This document shows positions 8,226-18,104 of a stretch of 64,000 nucleotides of DNA, in pieces. Both the position numbers and the translations under genes were made by a program. The stretch spans positions 124,001 to 188,000 of the forward strand of contig JBQTHL010000014.1 of NCBI GenBank assembly GCA_052389915.1. The letters run 5' to 3'. The number at the start of each line of letters is the position of its first letter. The stretch's first letter is position 1. The stretch is from Panacagrimonas sp052389915 (GTDB lineage: Bacteria > Pseudomonadota > Gammaproteobacteria > Nevskiales > Nevskiaceae). Under the pieces are notes generated by a model that was not told where the DNA came from, did not search any database, and saw nothing but the letters and a program-made list of their open reading frames with translations.

Positions 8226-8714
8226 CTACAACAACAGCCCGTGCTGCCGCGCCTCGTGCGCGAGCAACCAGCGCTTGCGCTCGAGGCCGCCGCCATAGCC
8301 TGTGAGGGAACCGTTGGCGCCGATCACGCGATGGCAGGGCACGATGATGGAGATCGGGTTCTGGCCGTTGGCGAGGCCCACGGCGCGCGACGCCGTGGGT
8401 TGATCGATACGCCGCGCCAGCTCCCCGTAACTGATCGTTTCGCCGTACGGAATCTCGCACAGCGTTTTCCAGACGCGCTGCTGGAAAGGTGTGCCTTTAC
8501 CCGTATGCGCGAAATCGAACTCGCGCAATTCACCCGCAAAGTAAGCCGCGAGTTGTTCACGCGCGGCGGCGAACGCAGCATCGTCTTGCGTGCCAAGCTG
8601 CTCGGCGCGCGGCCCGCCCTTGTGCTCGATCATGTAGAGCCCGGTCAATATTCCGTGGGAACCGAGCAACAGCAGCGGACCGAGCGGGCTGTCCAGGTAG
8701 CTATGCGTCTTCAT
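8226..8714 (-). CDS. ogt: Methylated-DNA--[protein]-cysteine S-methyltransferase
   Basis: Ogt removes alkyl groups from O6-alkylguanine in DNA by suicidal transfer to a cysteine. The 162-residue protein has the signature IIVPCHRVIG with acceptor Cys127, the helix-turn-helix region GTPFQQRVWKTLCEIPYGETISYGELA (about 74-100) and ANGQNPISI before the active site. The ATG is at 8712-8714. It is preceded by alkA, whose stop is 1 bp upstream, so the two repair genes are probably co-transcribed as an alkylation-damage operon. Confidence 0.95.
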   Translation of the reverse strand: MKTHSYLDSPLGPLLLLGSHGILTGLYMIEHKGGPRAEQLGTQDDAAFAAAREQLAAYFAGELREFDFAHTGKGTPFQQRVWKTLCEIPYGETISYGELARRIDQPTASRAVGLANGQNPISIIVPCHRVIGANGSLTGYGGGLERKRWLLAHEARQHGLLL

Positions 8715-8715
8715 C

Positions 8716-9582
8716 TCAACCTCCCGCCTTCAGACTGTTCCACAGGTGCAGCGCCGCGTACGCGCGCCACGGGCGCCAGGCCTGGGATAGCGCGAGCACC
8801 TCGGCCGGCCGGCTGACTCCCAGCGCCTTCATCAAGCCCAGATCGGACGCGGGAAAAGCGTCCGGATCGCGCAGGGCGCGCATCGCCACGTACTGCGCGG
8901 TCCAGGGACCGATGCCGGGAATCGCCTGGAATCGCTCCAATGTCGCGGCGGTATCGGAACTCGCGGTGAGTCGCAGTTCGCCGCCTACAACGGCACGCGC
9001 CAGATCGGCAATGGTCTGCGCGCGTCGCTGCGTCAGGCCCAGATCGATCAACTGCTGCACGCTGGCCTGCGCAACCCGGTCGGCGGTCGGCGCGAAGTAC
9101 AGCAGCCCCGCGTGACGTGTCTCGGCGATTGCCCCGAAGGCCCTGGCAAAACGGCCGAACAAAGTCGTCGCCGCTTTCACCGTGACCTGCTGGCCGAGGA
9201 CCGCCCGTAGCGCCAACTCGAAGCCATCCAGGGCGCCCGGTACGCGCAGACCGGGAACGGCCAGCAGCAGCGGCAGCAGCCTGGGCTCGCACGCGAGGAG
9301 CGCCTCGATCGCTTGCGGATACGCATCCAGGTCGAACAGCTGCCGAATGCGCGGCAGCAGGGTCGCGAGCACCGGGACAAGACCCTTGGAGATTTCCACC
9401 GAGAGCACATCGCGGCCTGGAACCGGCTGCGCGCCAAACCAGCCGCGATGCCCATCCACGCCGACGCTGCGCAGGTAGCGCTCGCCATCGGCGCATTCGA
9501 CGCCGGCCGCGCCGCGGGTGACAAGAAAACCGAGCAGTTCCTTCCATGCCAGCGGCGGGCGAAACGCGAGTTCGATCACCAT
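8716..9582 (-). CDS. alkA: DNA-3-methyladenine glycosylase II (AlkA-like)
   Basis: This enzyme excises alkylated purines from DNA. The 288-residue protein has an AlkA N-terminal beta domain (about 1-110), then the HhH-GPD fold: AVLGQQVTVKAATTL, the helix-hairpin-helix IPGIGPWTA at 221-229, and the catalytic aspartate Asp247 in FPASDLGL. The ATG is at 9580-9582. In many bacteria this domain is fused to Ada; here it is free-standing and coupled to ogt. It lies 19 bp downstream of the lipocalin gene on the same strand. Confidence 0.9.
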   Translation of the reverse strand: MVIELAFRPPLAWKELLGFLVTRGAAGVECADGERYLRSVGVDGHRGWFGAQPVPGRDVLSVEISKGLVPVLATLLPRIRQLFDLDAYPQAIEALLACEPRLLPLLLAVPGLRVPGALDGFELALRAVLGQQVTVKAATTLFGRFARAFGAIAETRHAGLLYFAPTADRVAQASVQQLIDLGLTQRRAQTIADLARAVVGGELRLTASSDTAATLERFQAIPGIGPWTAQYVAMRALRDPDAFPASDLGLMKALGVSRPAEVLALSQAWRPWRAYAALHLWNSLKAGG

Positions 9583-9601
9583 GCCCGCAGCCCGCCGCTA
9601 C

Positions 9602-10159
9602 TCATTCGGTCAGAGGCGGTCGAGGTTGTGCTTCCGGCCAGCGCTGCAAGTGTCGTCGGAATTCGGCAGGGTCGTAACCCATGCTTCCGATGATGACGCG
9701 GTAACGCTCGAACTCCGCATCGCTCATGTCCGGCTTGCGCGACAGCAGCCAGACGTAGTCCCGGGCGTTGCGTGCGACGATGCTCACCGAATACTCGGGT
9801 TCGAGATGCGCGATGCGGTATTCGCCCTTGAACGGCCAGACGAATTGCATGCCCCACAGCGCGTTATTCGTCCCCGGCACCACGAAGCCCTTCGGCCGCG
9901 TGGTTTTCAGTGGCGCATCGAAGGAGCCGTTACGGTAGCGGTAGGTCGTCGCGATGGTCCCGTCGGGATTCAGCGCGTAACTCTCGACGCCGTTCTGCGC
10001 CTTGCGGTCGATGAAGATGGGGATGACGCCGATCACGTACCAGTCGCCCATGAAGCGCGGCAGGTCCACGGAGGGCACGAGGGGAATCGGTTCACGTTTG
10101 GGGCCGAACACGGAACAGCCTCCGAGCAATAAGACCAGCAGGACTACAAAGCATTTCAA
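9602..10159 (-). CDS. blc: Outer-membrane lipocalin (Blc-like lipoprotein)
   Basis: Bacterial lipocalin Blc is an outer-membrane-anchored barrel that binds fatty acids or lysophospholipids. I start it at TTG 10157-10159. This codon overlaps the TGA of the preceding gene (TTGA) and has GGAGA seven bases upstream. It gives a 185-residue protein with an excellent lipoprotein signal (MKCFVVLLVLLLGGC, Cys15). The lipocalin motif FMGDWYVIGVIP follows, with DYVWLLSRKPDMSD typical of Blc. A longer in-frame open region upstream merely shadows the neighbouring gene. Confidence 0.88.
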   Translation of the reverse strand: MKCFVVLLVLLLGGCSVFGPKREPIPLVPSVDLPRFMGDWYVIGVIPIFIDRKAQNGVESYALNPDGTIATTYRYRNGSFDAPLKTTRPKGFVVPGTNNALWGMQFVWPFKGEYRIAHLEPEYSVSIVARNARDYVWLLSRKPDMSDAEFERYRVIIGSMGYDPAEFRRHLQRWPEAQPRPPLTE

Positions 10160-10608
10160 GTCGGCGTCTCCGTTTGCGAGGGTTTGGAAATACCGGCTGC
10201 GAGACGCACTCGAAGGCGGCGAAAAGCCTCGGGCGTAGTCTCGTCGCCGAGCAGCACCCGAGTGCGGCGGCGACCGTTCGCGTCGCGAAAGTTCAGGACG
10301 ATGATCCAGCTTTGGACGTAGCTGTCGCCCAGAAGTTCGACGTCCAGCCGCTTGCCGTCGCGCGACTGCGCCGACCAGCGAGCTTCTGCATCGCAAGCGA
10401 TGCGCAGCAACGCACGAGGTCCGTAACCGAAGGCCGGATGCCGGCGCAGCCACACCCAGGACAACCCGATTCCTGCCGCGACACAAAGCATGATCGGACT
10501 GGATTCCATCGCGATCGGCAGCAGCACCAGCGGCAAGGCGTGCAGCCAGAACAACACGTGGTGAGCGCGCGAAGATGGTTTGAGAACGAGTTCGACGGCC
10601 TGCGGCAT
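10156..10608 (-). CDS. CptA/YgfX-like inner-membrane protein
   Basis: This 150-residue protein has two membrane segments near the N-terminus (about 18-50, HVLFWLHALPLVLLPIAM and IMLCVAAGIGLSWVWL). A soluble part follows with WSAQSRDGKRLDVELLGDSYVQSWIIVLNFR, which fits the YgfX (CptA, PF07254) family. In E. coli this protein is encoded with SdhE and has been described as a toxin acting on MreB/FtsZ. The same order, sdhE then this gene 7 bp later, is seen here. Its stop overlaps the lipocalin TTG. Similarity to YgfX is judged by layout and gene order, so function is inferred. Confidence 0.75.
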   Translation of the reverse strand: MPQAVELVLKPSSRAHHVLFWLHALPLVLLPIAMESSPIMLCVAAGIGLSWVWLRRHPAFGYGPRALLRIACDAEARWSAQSRDGKRLDVELLGDSYVQSWIIVLNFRDANGRRRTRVLLGDETTPEAFRRLRVRLAAGISKPSQTETPT

Positions 10609-10615
10609 GGACGAC

Positions 10616-10852
10616 TCAGCGATGGATGCGCAGTTGCTCGACGAGTCCGCGGTACTCGTCCGGCGTCTCCTCGTATCCCATGGTCCAGGCCCAGATGTCG
10701 GGATCCTCGACCGTCTTCAGCAGGCGCACGAAGATTTCGCGCTCTGTCGCAGGCGCGGTCGCATAACGGTTGGCGTGATAGCGCAGCACCATCACGTCCA
10801 GCTCCTTCATGCCGCGTCGGAGCAGGAAGCGCAGTCGTCGTTCGTCGTCCAT
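10616..10852 (-). CDS. sdhE: FAD assembly factor SdhE
   Basis: SdhE helps covalent attachment of FAD to succinate dehydrogenase (and fumarate reductase). The 78-residue protein has the family motif LLRRGMKELDVMVLRYH with the conserved RGMKE (14-18 region), and the helical bundle ending DPDIWAWTMGYEETPDEYRGLVEQLR. The ATG is at 10850-10852. It overlaps nothing and is followed by the CptA-like gene 7 bp later, the usual gammaproteobacterial pair. Confidence 0.92.
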   Translation of the reverse strand: MDDERRLRFLLRRGMKELDVMVLRYHANRYATAPATEREIFVRLLKTVEDPDIWAWTMGYEETPDEYRGLVEQLRIHR

Positions 10853-10952
10853 GCATGGATTGTCCGCGATGCGGTGCGGCGATGCAGCGCTGGTTCAATC
10901 CGCAATACCCGCTTGGGCTAGGCTGGCGACTCACACAAGAGGGCTTCGACCC

Positions 10953-11738
10953 ATGAGCACCAATCCCAACACCGCGAGGCTCGCCGTGCTGATCGACGCC
11001 GACAACACGACGAAGCTCGCACCCATGACCGGCCCTCTCTTCGCCGAGATCGCCAAGTACGGCGTGGCCAGCGTCAAGCGCATCTACGGCGACTGGACGC
11101 AACCCAATCTCGGCGGCTGGAAGAAAGTACTGGCCGAACACGCGATCCAGCCCATGCAGCAGTTCGCGAACACCTCCGGCAAGAACGCGACCGACAGCGC
11201 CATGATCATCGACGCCATGGACCTGCTCTACACCAATCGCTTCGACGGCTTCTGCATCGTATCCAGCGACTCGGACTTCACCCGTCTGGCCGTGCGCATT
11301 CGCGAAGCGGGCCTCACCGCCTACGGCCTGGGCGAGGAAAAGACGCCGAAGCCCTTCGTGTCCGCCTGCGATAAGTTCATCTACACCGAACTGCTGGTCC
11401 CGCCCGAGGAAGCCGCGGAATCCAGTGCGCCGAAGCAGAAGAGTGCGAAGGAACTTCGCACAGACACCAGCCTGCTGAGCCTGATCCGGAACGGCATCAA
11501 GGCCGCCTCGGACGACGACGGCTGGGCTCATCTGGGACCGGTCGGCTCGCACATCGCCAAACAGGCGCCGGACTTCGATTCGCGCACCTGGGGCTACGGC
11601 AAGCTGCGCGACCTGGTCGTCGCGATCGGCTTGTTCGACGTGGAAAAGAGAAAGCGCCCTGACGGTCAGTCGAGCGGGGTCTACGTTCGCGAAAAGCCCA
11701 AGGGCGGAGCGCGTGAGAACGCCAAGGGATCGGTCTGA
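10953..11738 (+). CDS. NYN-domain ribonuclease-like protein with C-terminal LOTUS/OST-HTH domain
   Basis: The 261-residue protein starts at ATG 10953. Its N-terminal NYN (PIN-like) domain has acidic metal-binding residues in LIDADNTT (Asp15, Asp17), DSAMIIDAMDLL and VSSDSDFTRLAVRIRE. The C-terminal part (about 170-245, with DGWAHLGPVGSHI, FDSRTWGYGKLRDLVVAIGLFDVEK) is an OST-HTH/LOTUS module thought to bind RNA. Such proteins (DUF88/LabA-like) are probable RNases of unknown target. It is separated from the convergent ppc gene by an inverted-repeat element at 11761-11849. Confidence 0.88.
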   Translation: MSTNPNTARLAVLIDADNTTKLAPMTGPLFAEIAKYGVASVKRIYGDWTQPNLGGWKKVLAEHAIQPMQQFANTSGKNATDSAMIIDAMDLLYTNRFDGFCIVSSDSDFTRLAVRIREAGLTAYGLGEEKTPKPFVSACDKFIYTELLVPPEEAAESSAPKQKSAKELRTDTSLLSLIRNGIKAASDDDGWAHLGPVGSHIAKQAPDFDSRTWGYGKLRDLVVAIGLFDVEKRKRPDGQSSGVYVREKPKGGARENAKGSV

Positions 11739-11760
11739 GGCTTGCGGGGCAGGCAGTCCG

Positions 11761-11849
11761 GGTAGGCTGGGGTGAGCTTGTGAACCCCAACACCCCGGTT
11801 CGACGGGCGGCGCCGCGTTGGGGTTCGCTATCGCTTACCCCAACTTACC
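11761..11849. repeat. Intergenic inverted repeat (REP-like, family B)
   Basis: Left arm GGTAGGCTGGGGTGAGCTTG continues into TGAACCCCAAC. The right arm from about 11815 reads GTTGGGGTTCGCTATCGCTT then ACCCCAACTTACC, roughly its reverse complement. The element fills the gap between the convergent NYN and ppc genes. Its arms contain GGGGT/ACCCC hairpins that could stop transcription in both directions. The TTGGGGTTCGC...ACCCCAAC core resembles dispersed repeats I know from other gammaproteobacteria. Confidence 0.7.
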
Positions 11850-11855
11850 AGAGCC

Positions 11856-14552
11856 CTAACCCGTGTTCTGCAGGCCCTGCGCAACACCGTTTACGCTCGC
11901 CACCAGCGCATGCAACAGCACCTCGTCCTGCCCGCCAGTAGCACGCCAGCGCGCGAGCAGATCGAGCTGAATCAGGCTGATCGGATCGACATAGGGATTG
12001 CGCAGACGGATCGACTCGGCGAGTCGCGGGTCGTTCGACAGCAAGCGGTCCTCTCCGCGCAGCTTAAGCACCCAGTGCACGGTGCGTTCGAATTCGGCGC
12101 GGACCAGCGGGAAGAAGCGCTCGTGCAGTGGGCCGCTGAGCTTGGAGAAGCGCTCGGCGATGGCGAGGTCGCACTTGGCCAGCACCATGTCCACGTCGTC
12201 GAGCATTACGCGGAAGAAGGCCCAGTCGCGCGACATTTCCAGCAGGCGTGACTCACCGCCTTCCGCGGCCACTCTTTCGAGCGCGCTGCCCAGGCCGTAC
12301 CAGGCGGTGATGATGGCGCGGCACTGGGTCCAGGCGAACACCCAGGGAATGGCACGCAGGGATTCGACGCCGACCATGCTGCCGCGGCGCGAGGGGCGCG
12401 AGCCCAGGGTCATCTTTTCGATCACATCGATGGGCGTGGCCAGGCGGAAGTAGTCGACGAAGCCTTCGGCATCGACGAACGCGCGATAGGCCTCGCGGCT
12501 GTGCTCGGAGACGGTCGACATCGCGGTGCGCCAGCTCGCTTCGCGCGGTTCCGCGGTGCGGGGCCGCAGGCTCGCACGCAGGGTGGCGCCGACCATTTGT
12601 TCGAGGCTGCGCAGCGCCAGCGCGCGGATGCCGTACTTGCGGTGAATCACTTCGCCCTGTTCGGTCACGCGCAGGGTGCCCGCAACCGAACCTCGCGGGC
12701 TGGACATGAGCGCGGGGGCGATCTTGCCGCCGCCGCGGCTGGCCGATCCGCCGCGGCCGTGAAAGAAGCTGAGCTTGATGCCGGCGGACTGAGCGACTTC
12801 CAGCAGTTCGACCTGCGCGCGTTGCAGGCCCCAGCGCGAGGCCACCGTGCCGCCGTCCTTGCCGCTGTCGGAGTAGCCGAGCATCACGGTCTGGCGATCA
12901 CCGCGGGAGCCTAGATGCTTGCGATACACCGGGTCTGCGAACAGTGCGCGCAGGGTGTCGGGGCCGGCGCGCAAGTCGTCCACAGTTTCGAACAGCGGTG
13001 CGATATCCAGCGGCACGTTGCCACGGCTGTCGATGAAGCCCGCGTGGCGCGCGAGCGCGAGCACCGCGAGCACGTCGGCCGGGCGCTGGGCCATGCTGAT
13101 GATGTAGAGCCCGACCGCGTCTACGCCATAGGTGCCGAGCGATTCGGAGAGCGTGGCGAACACGTCGCAGCAGCGCTTGGCGGTCGCGTCTTCGACTTTC
13201 GCGAACGCCTGGCTTGCCCCTGCATACGGACTCAGGCGTTGTGCCTGCTCGGCCGCATCGAGCGTTGGCCAGTTGTCGTCGCCTATCAGCGCGGTGATGG
13301 CTTTGGCGTGGATGCGCGAATCCTGCCGGCAATCGAGCCGCGCTAGGTGAAACCCGAAAGTGCGCAACCGCCACAGCAGGCGCCGCACCGCAAACCATCC
13401 GGCGTTGAGACCCTTGCCCGCGAGCAGGCTGTCCGACACCAGCTCGATGTCGGCGCGGAAAGCGTCGGCGTTCGGATACGCGCCCTCGGCATCGCGCTGC
13501 GTGGCGCGCAGACGCGCGCGCACCATCACGAGAAACACGCGGTAAGGCATGTCGATGTGCCGCGGCCGAATGGCGGCGGCGGCCTGCGGAACCAGCTTGC
13601 GGTAATGCTCGGTGCGGAGCAGCAATTCGGACGCGACATCCACGCGGTCCGTGGTCTGCGACAGCAGGCCGGACAGTTCGCCGACCTCCGACACGTAGCG
13701 ATCGAGCACGTGCTCGCGCTGGCTTCTGAGCGTGGCGGCGATGGTATCGGCGCCGACGTTCGGATTGCCGTCCATGTCGCCGCCCACCCAGGAGCCGAAA
13801 CGCAGCAGGCGCGGCAGCTCGATCTCGGTGCCGTAGACCTGCTGCACCGCATGCTCCATCGCCTCGTAGAACGTGGGCACGATGTTGTAGATCGGCCCGG
13901 CGATGTAGAAGCCGATCTGCTCAAACTCGTCCTGCACCGTGGGCTTCACCGCCGCGGTTTCGCTGGTCTGCCAGGTGGCAGTGAGCGCCATGCGCAGGCG
14001 GCCCCAGTCGGCCTCGCGCTCGGACGGCGTGAGCGTGGGATCGAACTCGTTGACCAGGCAGCGCACGATCTCCTGCTCCTTTTCCAGGATCGAGCGCCGC
14101 ACCGCCTCGGTGGGATGCGCGGTGAACACCGGCTCCACGTCCAGCCTGCCTAGCCACAGCATCAGTTCCTTGGCGCTGACGCCGCTGGTCTTCAGGCGCG
14201 TGAGCGTATCGCTAAGGCTTTCCGGTTGCGGCGTGCGGCTCTCGCGCTGGTAGTCGCGACGGCGGCGGATGCGATGCACACGTTCCGCAATGTTCACCGC
14301 CTGGAAGTAAGTCGAGAACGCGCGGGTCAGCGATTCGGCCTGGGCGACCGGCAGCCCGGTGAGCAGATCGGCGACGTGATCGAGCGCGGAGTCGTCCTCG
14401 CGGCGCCGAATGGCGGCGGTACGCACCGTTTCGACGCGCTCCAGGAAGGCCGACCCTCTCTGCTCGGCCAGGACCTCGCCCACCATGGTCCCCAGACGAC
14501 GCACGTTTTCGCGCAGCGGAGCGTCTGAGGACGGTGTTGTGGGTGCGTTCAT
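11856..14552 (-). CDS. ppc: Phosphoenolpyruvate carboxylase
   Basis: Ppc carboxylates PEP to oxaloacetate, replenishing the TCA cycle. The 898-residue length is typical. Signatures are VFTAHPTEAVRRS (catalytic His146), the GYSDSGKDGG lysine site, FHGRGGSASRGGG, and the C-terminal segment ending LVASVNGVAQGLQNTG. The C-terminal Gly of the allosteric type is conserved. The ATG at 14550-14552 is divergent from ahcY. It converges with the NYN gene across a REP-like repeat. Confidence 0.97.
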   Translation of the reverse strand: MNAPTTPSSDAPLRENVRRLGTMVGEVLAEQRGSAFLERVETVRTAAIRRREDDSALDHVADLLTGLPVAQAESLTRAFSTYFQAVNIAERVHRIRRRRDYQRESRTPQPESLSDTLTRLKTSGVSAKELMLWLGRLDVEPVFTAHPTEAVRRSILEKEQEIVRCLVNEFDPTLTPSEREADWGRLRMALTATWQTSETAAVKPTVQDEFEQIGFYIAGPIYNIVPTFYEAMEHAVQQVYGTEIELPRLLRFGSWVGGDMDGNPNVGADTIAATLRSQREHVLDRYVSEVGELSGLLSQTTDRVDVASELLLRTEHYRKLVPQAAAAIRPRHIDMPYRVFLVMVRARLRATQRDAEGAYPNADAFRADIELVSDSLLAGKGLNAGWFAVRRLLWRLRTFGFHLARLDCRQDSRIHAKAITALIGDDNWPTLDAAEQAQRLSPYAGASQAFAKVEDATAKRCCDVFATLSESLGTYGVDAVGLYIISMAQRPADVLAVLALARHAGFIDSRGNVPLDIAPLFETVDDLRAGPDTLRALFADPVYRKHLGSRGDRQTVMLGYSDSGKDGGTVASRWGLQRAQVELLEVAQSAGIKLSFFHGRGGSASRGGGKIAPALMSSPRGSVAGTLRVTEQGEVIHRKYGIRALALRSLEQMVGATLRASLRPRTAEPREASWRTAMSTVSEHSREAYRAFVDAEGFVDYFRLATPIDVIEKMTLGSRPSRRGSMVGVESLRAIPWVFAWTQCRAIITAWYGLGSALERVAAEGGESRLLEMSRDWAFFRVMLDDVDMVLAKCDLAIAERFSKLSGPLHERFFPLVRAEFERTVHWVLKLRGEDRLLSNDPRLAESIRLRNPYVDPISLIQLDLLARWRATGGQDEVLLHALVASVNGVAQGLQNTG

Positions 14553-14637
14553 GGTTGGCGCTTCCGGGTCGGCAGCAAGGACATCTGAAGCTTTGTCGAA
14601 GCAAGCGAAGTGCCGGGCTCAAAACTCCATATCCTCT

Positions 14638-14655
14638 TATCCGCATAAGCGGATA
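14638..14655. promoter_or_regulatory. Perfect palindrome upstream of ahcY
   Basis: TATCCGC-ATAA-GCGGATA is a perfect 7-bp inverted repeat with a 4-bp centre. It lies 67 bp upstream of the ahcY start and 85 bp upstream of the divergent ppc start. It looks like a dimeric repressor site. The ArsR-family SahR regulator is known to control ahcY and metF in many Proteobacteria, so it is one candidate. I cannot confirm its consensus from memory. Confidence 0.5.
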
Positions 14656-14722
14656 TACTCCTCTCGCCTGGTTCGCGGACCCCAGAGTTCGCGGGCTTTC
14701 CCCCATCGAAACAGAGAGCCCC

Positions 14723-16165
<1,443 letters not shown>

Positions 16166-16174
16166 GGCCCGTAG

Positions 16175-16600
16175 GTGGCGGGCGACTGGTCCATCGCTGC
16201 GGTCGCGGAGGAAGAATCCGCGATCGCAGACGCGATCATCGAACTGCTGAAAGACTACAACCAGCAGTTCATCGGCCGCGCGCCCTACGACCTGTTCCGG
16301 CTCGCAGCCCACGATCGGGAAGGCCGCCTCATCGGTGGCCTTCTGGGCGAGTGGCGCAGCTATTGGCTGCACGTGGACATTCTCGTGGTCACCGAGCCCT
16401 ACCGCCGCAGCGGCCTGGGCTCGGCTCTGATGGCCGACGCCGAACGCGTGGCGCGCGAGAAAAATTACCGGGGCATCTTCCTCGACACCTTCGAATTCCA
16501 GGCGCCGCGCTTCTACGAGAAGCTCGGCTTCACCCGGTTCGGCAGCATCCGGAATTACTGCGACGGCTACGACCGTCACTTCTACGAGAAACGCCTGTGA
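16175..16600 (+). CDS. GNAT family N-acetyltransferase
   Basis: This 141-residue GNAT protein begins with GTG 16175, nine bases after the ahcY stop. The acetyl-CoA binding motif A is VVTEPYRRSGLGSALMADAERVAREKNY. The C-terminal FYEKLGFTRFGSIRNY is motif B of the small-molecule or protein acetyltransferases. The acceptor is unknown. Its TGA overlaps the GTG of metF (GTGA), so it is translationally coupled inside the methyl-cycle operon. Whether it acts in that pathway cannot be told from the sequence. Confidence 0.85.
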   Translation: MAGDWSIAAVAEEESAIADAIIELLKDYNQQFIGRAPYDLFRLAAHDREGRLIGGLLGEWRSYWLHVDILVVTEPYRRSGLGSALMADAERVAREKNYRGIFLDTFEFQAPRFYEKLGFTRFGSIRNYCDGYDRHFYEKRL

Positions 16601-17454
16601 GCGCAGCTGCCCCGTCGTACTCCTTCGAACTGTTCCCGCCGCGCACACCGGAAGGTTCGGCGAAGTTGCCCGCCGTCGTCGCTAGGCTCGCCGCGGTCAG
16701 GCCTGCATTCTTCAGCGTGACCTACGGCGCTGGCGGTTCGGACCAATCCGGCACCTACGATACGGTCTGCCGCGTGGTCGCGGACACCGGCATCGAAGCC
16801 GCGCCGCATCTGACCTGTATCGGATCCACGCGGGCGAGCATCGCCGCGCTGCTGCAGAAATATCGCGACGCAGGCGTGAAGCGCATCGTTGCGCTGCGCG
16901 GCGATCTTCCTGCGACCTCGGTTTCCAACGAGGCGCCCGGGGAATTCCATTACGCCAACCAACTGGTCGAGTTCATCCGTGCAACGCACGGCTCGCACTT
17001 CAAGGTCGAAGTCGCGGCCTACCCCGAGATGCACCCGCAGGCCGTCAATGCAGATACCGATTTCGACGCCTTCAGGGCCAAAGTCGAAGCGGGCGCGGAC
17101 ACCGCGATCACGCAGTACTTCTTCAACGCCGATGCCTACTTCGATTTCCTGAATCGCTGCGTGCGTGCGGGACTCAAGCTGCCCATCGTGGCCGGCATCA
17201 TGCCCATCACGAATCACGCGCAGCTCACACGCTTTTCGGCCGCCTGCGGTGCGGAGATTCCGCGCTGGATTCGACTGCGGCTTGAACTGCTGAAGGACGA
17301 CAAGGCCGCGCTGCTCGACTTCGGCACCGAAGTCGTCACCCGGCTGTGCGAGACGGTGCTAAAGGGCGGCGCGCCAGGGATTCATTTCTACACGCTCAAC
17401 CAGTCCGAGCCGACGCTACGGCTGTGGAAGGGGCTGGGACTACCGGGCTTGTAA
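16597..17454 (+). CDS. metF: 5,10-methylenetetrahydrofolate reductase
   Basis: MetF reduces 5,10-methylene-THF to 5-methyl-THF for methionine synthesis using FAD. The 285-residue protein starts at GTG 16597, overlapping the GNAT stop. Motifs are YSFELFPPRTPEG with the catalytic Glu, FFSVTYGAGGSDQSGTYDT, HLTCIGSTR, RIVALRGDLP, ITQYFFNADAYF, VAGIMPITN and the C-terminal GIHFYTLNQSEPTLRLW. Together with ahcY it makes a methyl-cycle operon. Its TAA stop (17452-17454) lies within the left arm of a REPIN-like repeat. Confidence 0.95.
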   Translation: MSAAAPSYSFELFPPRTPEGSAKLPAVVARLAAVRPAFFSVTYGAGGSDQSGTYDTVCRVVADTGIEAAPHLTCIGSTRASIAALLQKYRDAGVKRIVALRGDLPATSVSNEAPGEFHYANQLVEFIRATHGSHFKVEVAAYPEMHPQAVNADTDFDAFRAKVEAGADTAITQYFFNADAYFDFLNRCVRAGLKLPIVAGIMPITNHAQLTRFSAACGAEIPRWIRLRLELLKDDKAALLDFGTEVVTRLCETVLKGGAPGIHFYTLNQSEPTLRLWKGLGLPGL

Positions 17455-17537
17455 GAGGGGCTCTGCCCCGACTGGCGCTCCACTATCCGGACCAGGCCCG
17501 ATGGGCGAACGTGTTGTCGGGGCGGAGCCCCTCCTGC
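17451..17537. repeat. REPIN-like inverted repeat, family A copy 2
   Basis: GTAAGAGGGGCTCTGCCCCG from 17451 and CGGGGCGGAGCCCCTCCTGC ending at 17537 are inverted arms of the same family as the copy at 8092-8180. About 45 bp separates them. As in the first copy, the stop codon of the upstream gene (metF TAA) is part of the left arm. The element occupies nearly the whole gap to the convergent Nudix gene. Confidence 0.75.
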
Positions 17538-17554
17538 ATTTCGTTCCCCTCACG

Positions 17555-18082
17555 CTACCCCGCCCCGCGTGCCCAATCGACCACCTGCGGGTCGTAGCCT
17601 TTTCCGCGCAACCAGTCGCGCAGCGCGTAACCCGTGCCGGCTTCCCAGTAGCGCACCTGGTCGAAAGCTTCGTGCCGGTAATCCACCAGTTCCTCGTTGA
17701 GCGTGATCGTTCCCGTCGCCGGCACGTGGTAGGCGATGATGATCTGGTTCATGCGCCGGAATTCGTAGATGCCGACGTAAGTGGCGGACTGCGCGTCCAG
17801 ACCCAGTTCCTCCTTGACCTCGCGCATGACGCCCTGCTCCGGGTCTTCGTCGCGTTCGAGAAATCCGGTCACCAGCGCATACCAGGTCGCCGGCCAAGCC
17901 GCGTTGCGCGCGAGCACGATCTTGCCCTCGTGCTCGACGATGGCCGCGACCACCGGCGTCGGGTTGTCCCAGAACACGAAGCCGCAGCGCGACGCTACGC
18001 AGACCTGACGCTTGGCGCCACCCATCTCGACGGATTCGAGCGACTGCGCGCACTGCGGGCAGAAACGATACGAGTAGCTCAT
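17555..18082 (-). CDS. Nudix hydrolase with N-terminal zinc ribbon (NudC-like)
   Basis: The 175-residue protein starts at ATG 18080-18082. An N-terminal zinc ribbon uses CPQC (Cys8, Cys11) and a second Cys pair in VCVASRCGF. The Nudix box is GFLERDEDPEQGVMREVKEELGL, which matches GX5EX7REUXEEXGU. The zinc ribbon plus Nudix layout recalls NADH pyrophosphatase NudC, but this protein is shorter and the substrate is not certain. It is convergent with metF across a REPIN and follows the thioesterase gene by 22 bp on the same strand. Confidence 0.85.
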   Translation of the reverse strand: MSYSYRFCPQCAQSLESVEMGGAKRQVCVASRCGFVFWDNPTPVVAAIVEHEGKIVLARNAAWPATWYALVTGFLERDEDPEQGVMREVKEELGLDAQSATYVGIYEFRRMNQIIIAYHVPATGTITLNEELVDYRHEAFDQVRYWEAGTGYALRDWLRGKGYDPQVVDWARGAG

Positions 18083-18104
18083 GCAAGCGGCTTCCTTGTC
18101 AGTC

